A stretch of DNA of 64,000 nt from Demequina activiva (GTDB lineage: Bacteria; Actinomycetota; Actinomycetes; Actinomycetales; Demequinaceae), in NCBI RefSeq assembly GCF_016862815.1, contig NZ_BONR01000002.1, forward strand, positions 434,001 to 498,000, written 5' to 3'. This document shows, one piece after another, positions 63,703-64,000 of this stretch. The first letter of the stretch is position 1; every line of letters starts with the position of its first letter. Position numbers and translations under genes: made by a program. A model generated the notes under the pieces. It was given only the letters and a program-made list of their open reading frames with translations, was not told where the DNA came from and searched no databases.

Positions 63703-64000
63703 TCAGTCGAGCGCCGCGATCGCGTCGTCCGCGATCGCCGAGGCGTCCAGGCCTACCTGCTCGATCACCTGAGGGCGCGAGGCGTGCTGCAGGAACTCTC
63801 GCGGCACCCCGCGGTGCAGCCATCGCGCGTCGTTTCCTGCCAGGCGCGCGTACGCTGCCCACTCCTCGCCCATGCCCGCATCGGACAGGCCATCCTCGAC
63901 CGTGACCACCAGCTTCGCGGAGCCCAGGATGTCGAGCAGCCCCGCCGGCACGGGATGCACCCAGTTGGCCGTCGCGGCGACCACGTCGACGCCGTTCGCG
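63703..64000 (-). CDS. dxs: 1-deoxy-D-xylulose-5-phosphate synthase, C-terminal end (cut by window edge)
   Basis: Dxs makes DXP from pyruvate and glyceraldehyde 3-phosphate, the first step of the MEP isoprenoid route. Only the last 98 codons are visible; the frame stays open to the right edge (ANGVDVVAATANWVHPVPAGLLD). The part seen is the transketolase C-terminal domain: HPVPAGLLDILGSAKLVVTVEDGLSDAGMGEEWAAY, then WLHRGVPREFLQHASRPQVIEQVGLDASAIA, which matches the Dxs ending G-P-R-E-F-L-x-H-A-S-R. It converges with the HRDC gene, the conserved actinobacterial arrangement. Confidence 0.9.
   Translation of the reverse strand, partial: ANGVDVVAATANWVHPVPAGLLDILGSAKLVVTVEDGLSDAGMGEEWAAYARLAGNDARWLHRGVPREFLQHASRPQVIEQVGLDASAIADDAIAALD

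Overview
The window is 64 kb of high-GC chromosomal DNA from a Gram-positive actinobacterium, most likely a member of the Micrococcales (Demequina- or Cellulomonas-like). Reasons: the phosphatidylinositol mannoside genes (pgsA, acyltransferase, pimA), a DUF3000/HRDC/dxs block, a SOS box of the actinobacterial type in front of ruvA, frequent leaderless starts behind TAnnnT -10 boxes, and a C-minus S4 protein. The genus is an inference. No insertion sequence, prophage, CRISPR array or rRNA was seen.

Layout. (1) 1-12.5 kb: a type IVa pilus cluster on the minus strand in the order pilB, pilT, pilC, pilA, pilV-, pilW- and pilX-like minor pilins, prepilin peptidase, pilM, pilN, pilO. It has motor, retraction, platform, pilins and the PilMNO alignment complex, but no PilP or PilQ, as expected without an outer membrane. 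(2) 12.5-20 kb, minus strand: aroE, mltG, ruvX, alaS, rpsD, rarA. (3) 20-27.9 kb: an MMPL transporter, aspS and hisS, a DUF349 coiled-coil protein and a small AbiEi-like orphan. (4) 27.9-44.3 kb, minus strand: a long housekeeping run, read in transcription order as thrS, HIT protein, pgsA, PIM acyltransferase, pimA, pdxS, NUDIX, pdxT, TPR protein, yebC, ruvC, ruvA, ruvB, secD, secF, relA. It joins PI-mannoside synthesis, PLP synthesis, Holliday junction processing, protein export and the stringent response; yajC is absent from its usual place.

(5) 44.4-51.9 kb: a more mixed stretch with an APH-like kinase, a ZIP transporter, tRNA-Val(CAC), a small secreted protein, a QueC-like PP-loop protein, pabC-pabB, a tRNA-Gly/Cys/Val cluster, a DUF1684 protein and a TetR regulator. 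(6) 52-57 kb: ohr, treY-treZ (trehalose from glucan), a 60-residue membrane protein and a PPK2 kinase. (7) 58-64 kb: ZapE-like ATPase, an ATP-grasp ligase, gnd, DUF3000, an RNase D/HRDC protein and the 3' end of dxs.

Points for a second look: the monoderm pilus with a 621-residue beta-helix-like PilX protein, a MshEN-type PilB and a PilT with a long Pro/Ala/Gln tail; the QueC-like orphan between two near-identical inverted tRNA-Val genes; a DnaA box held in the loop of a perfect inverted repeat; a recurrent leaderless promoter signature; and an apparently over-represented word, GGCCGATGC, that also builds terminator stems.
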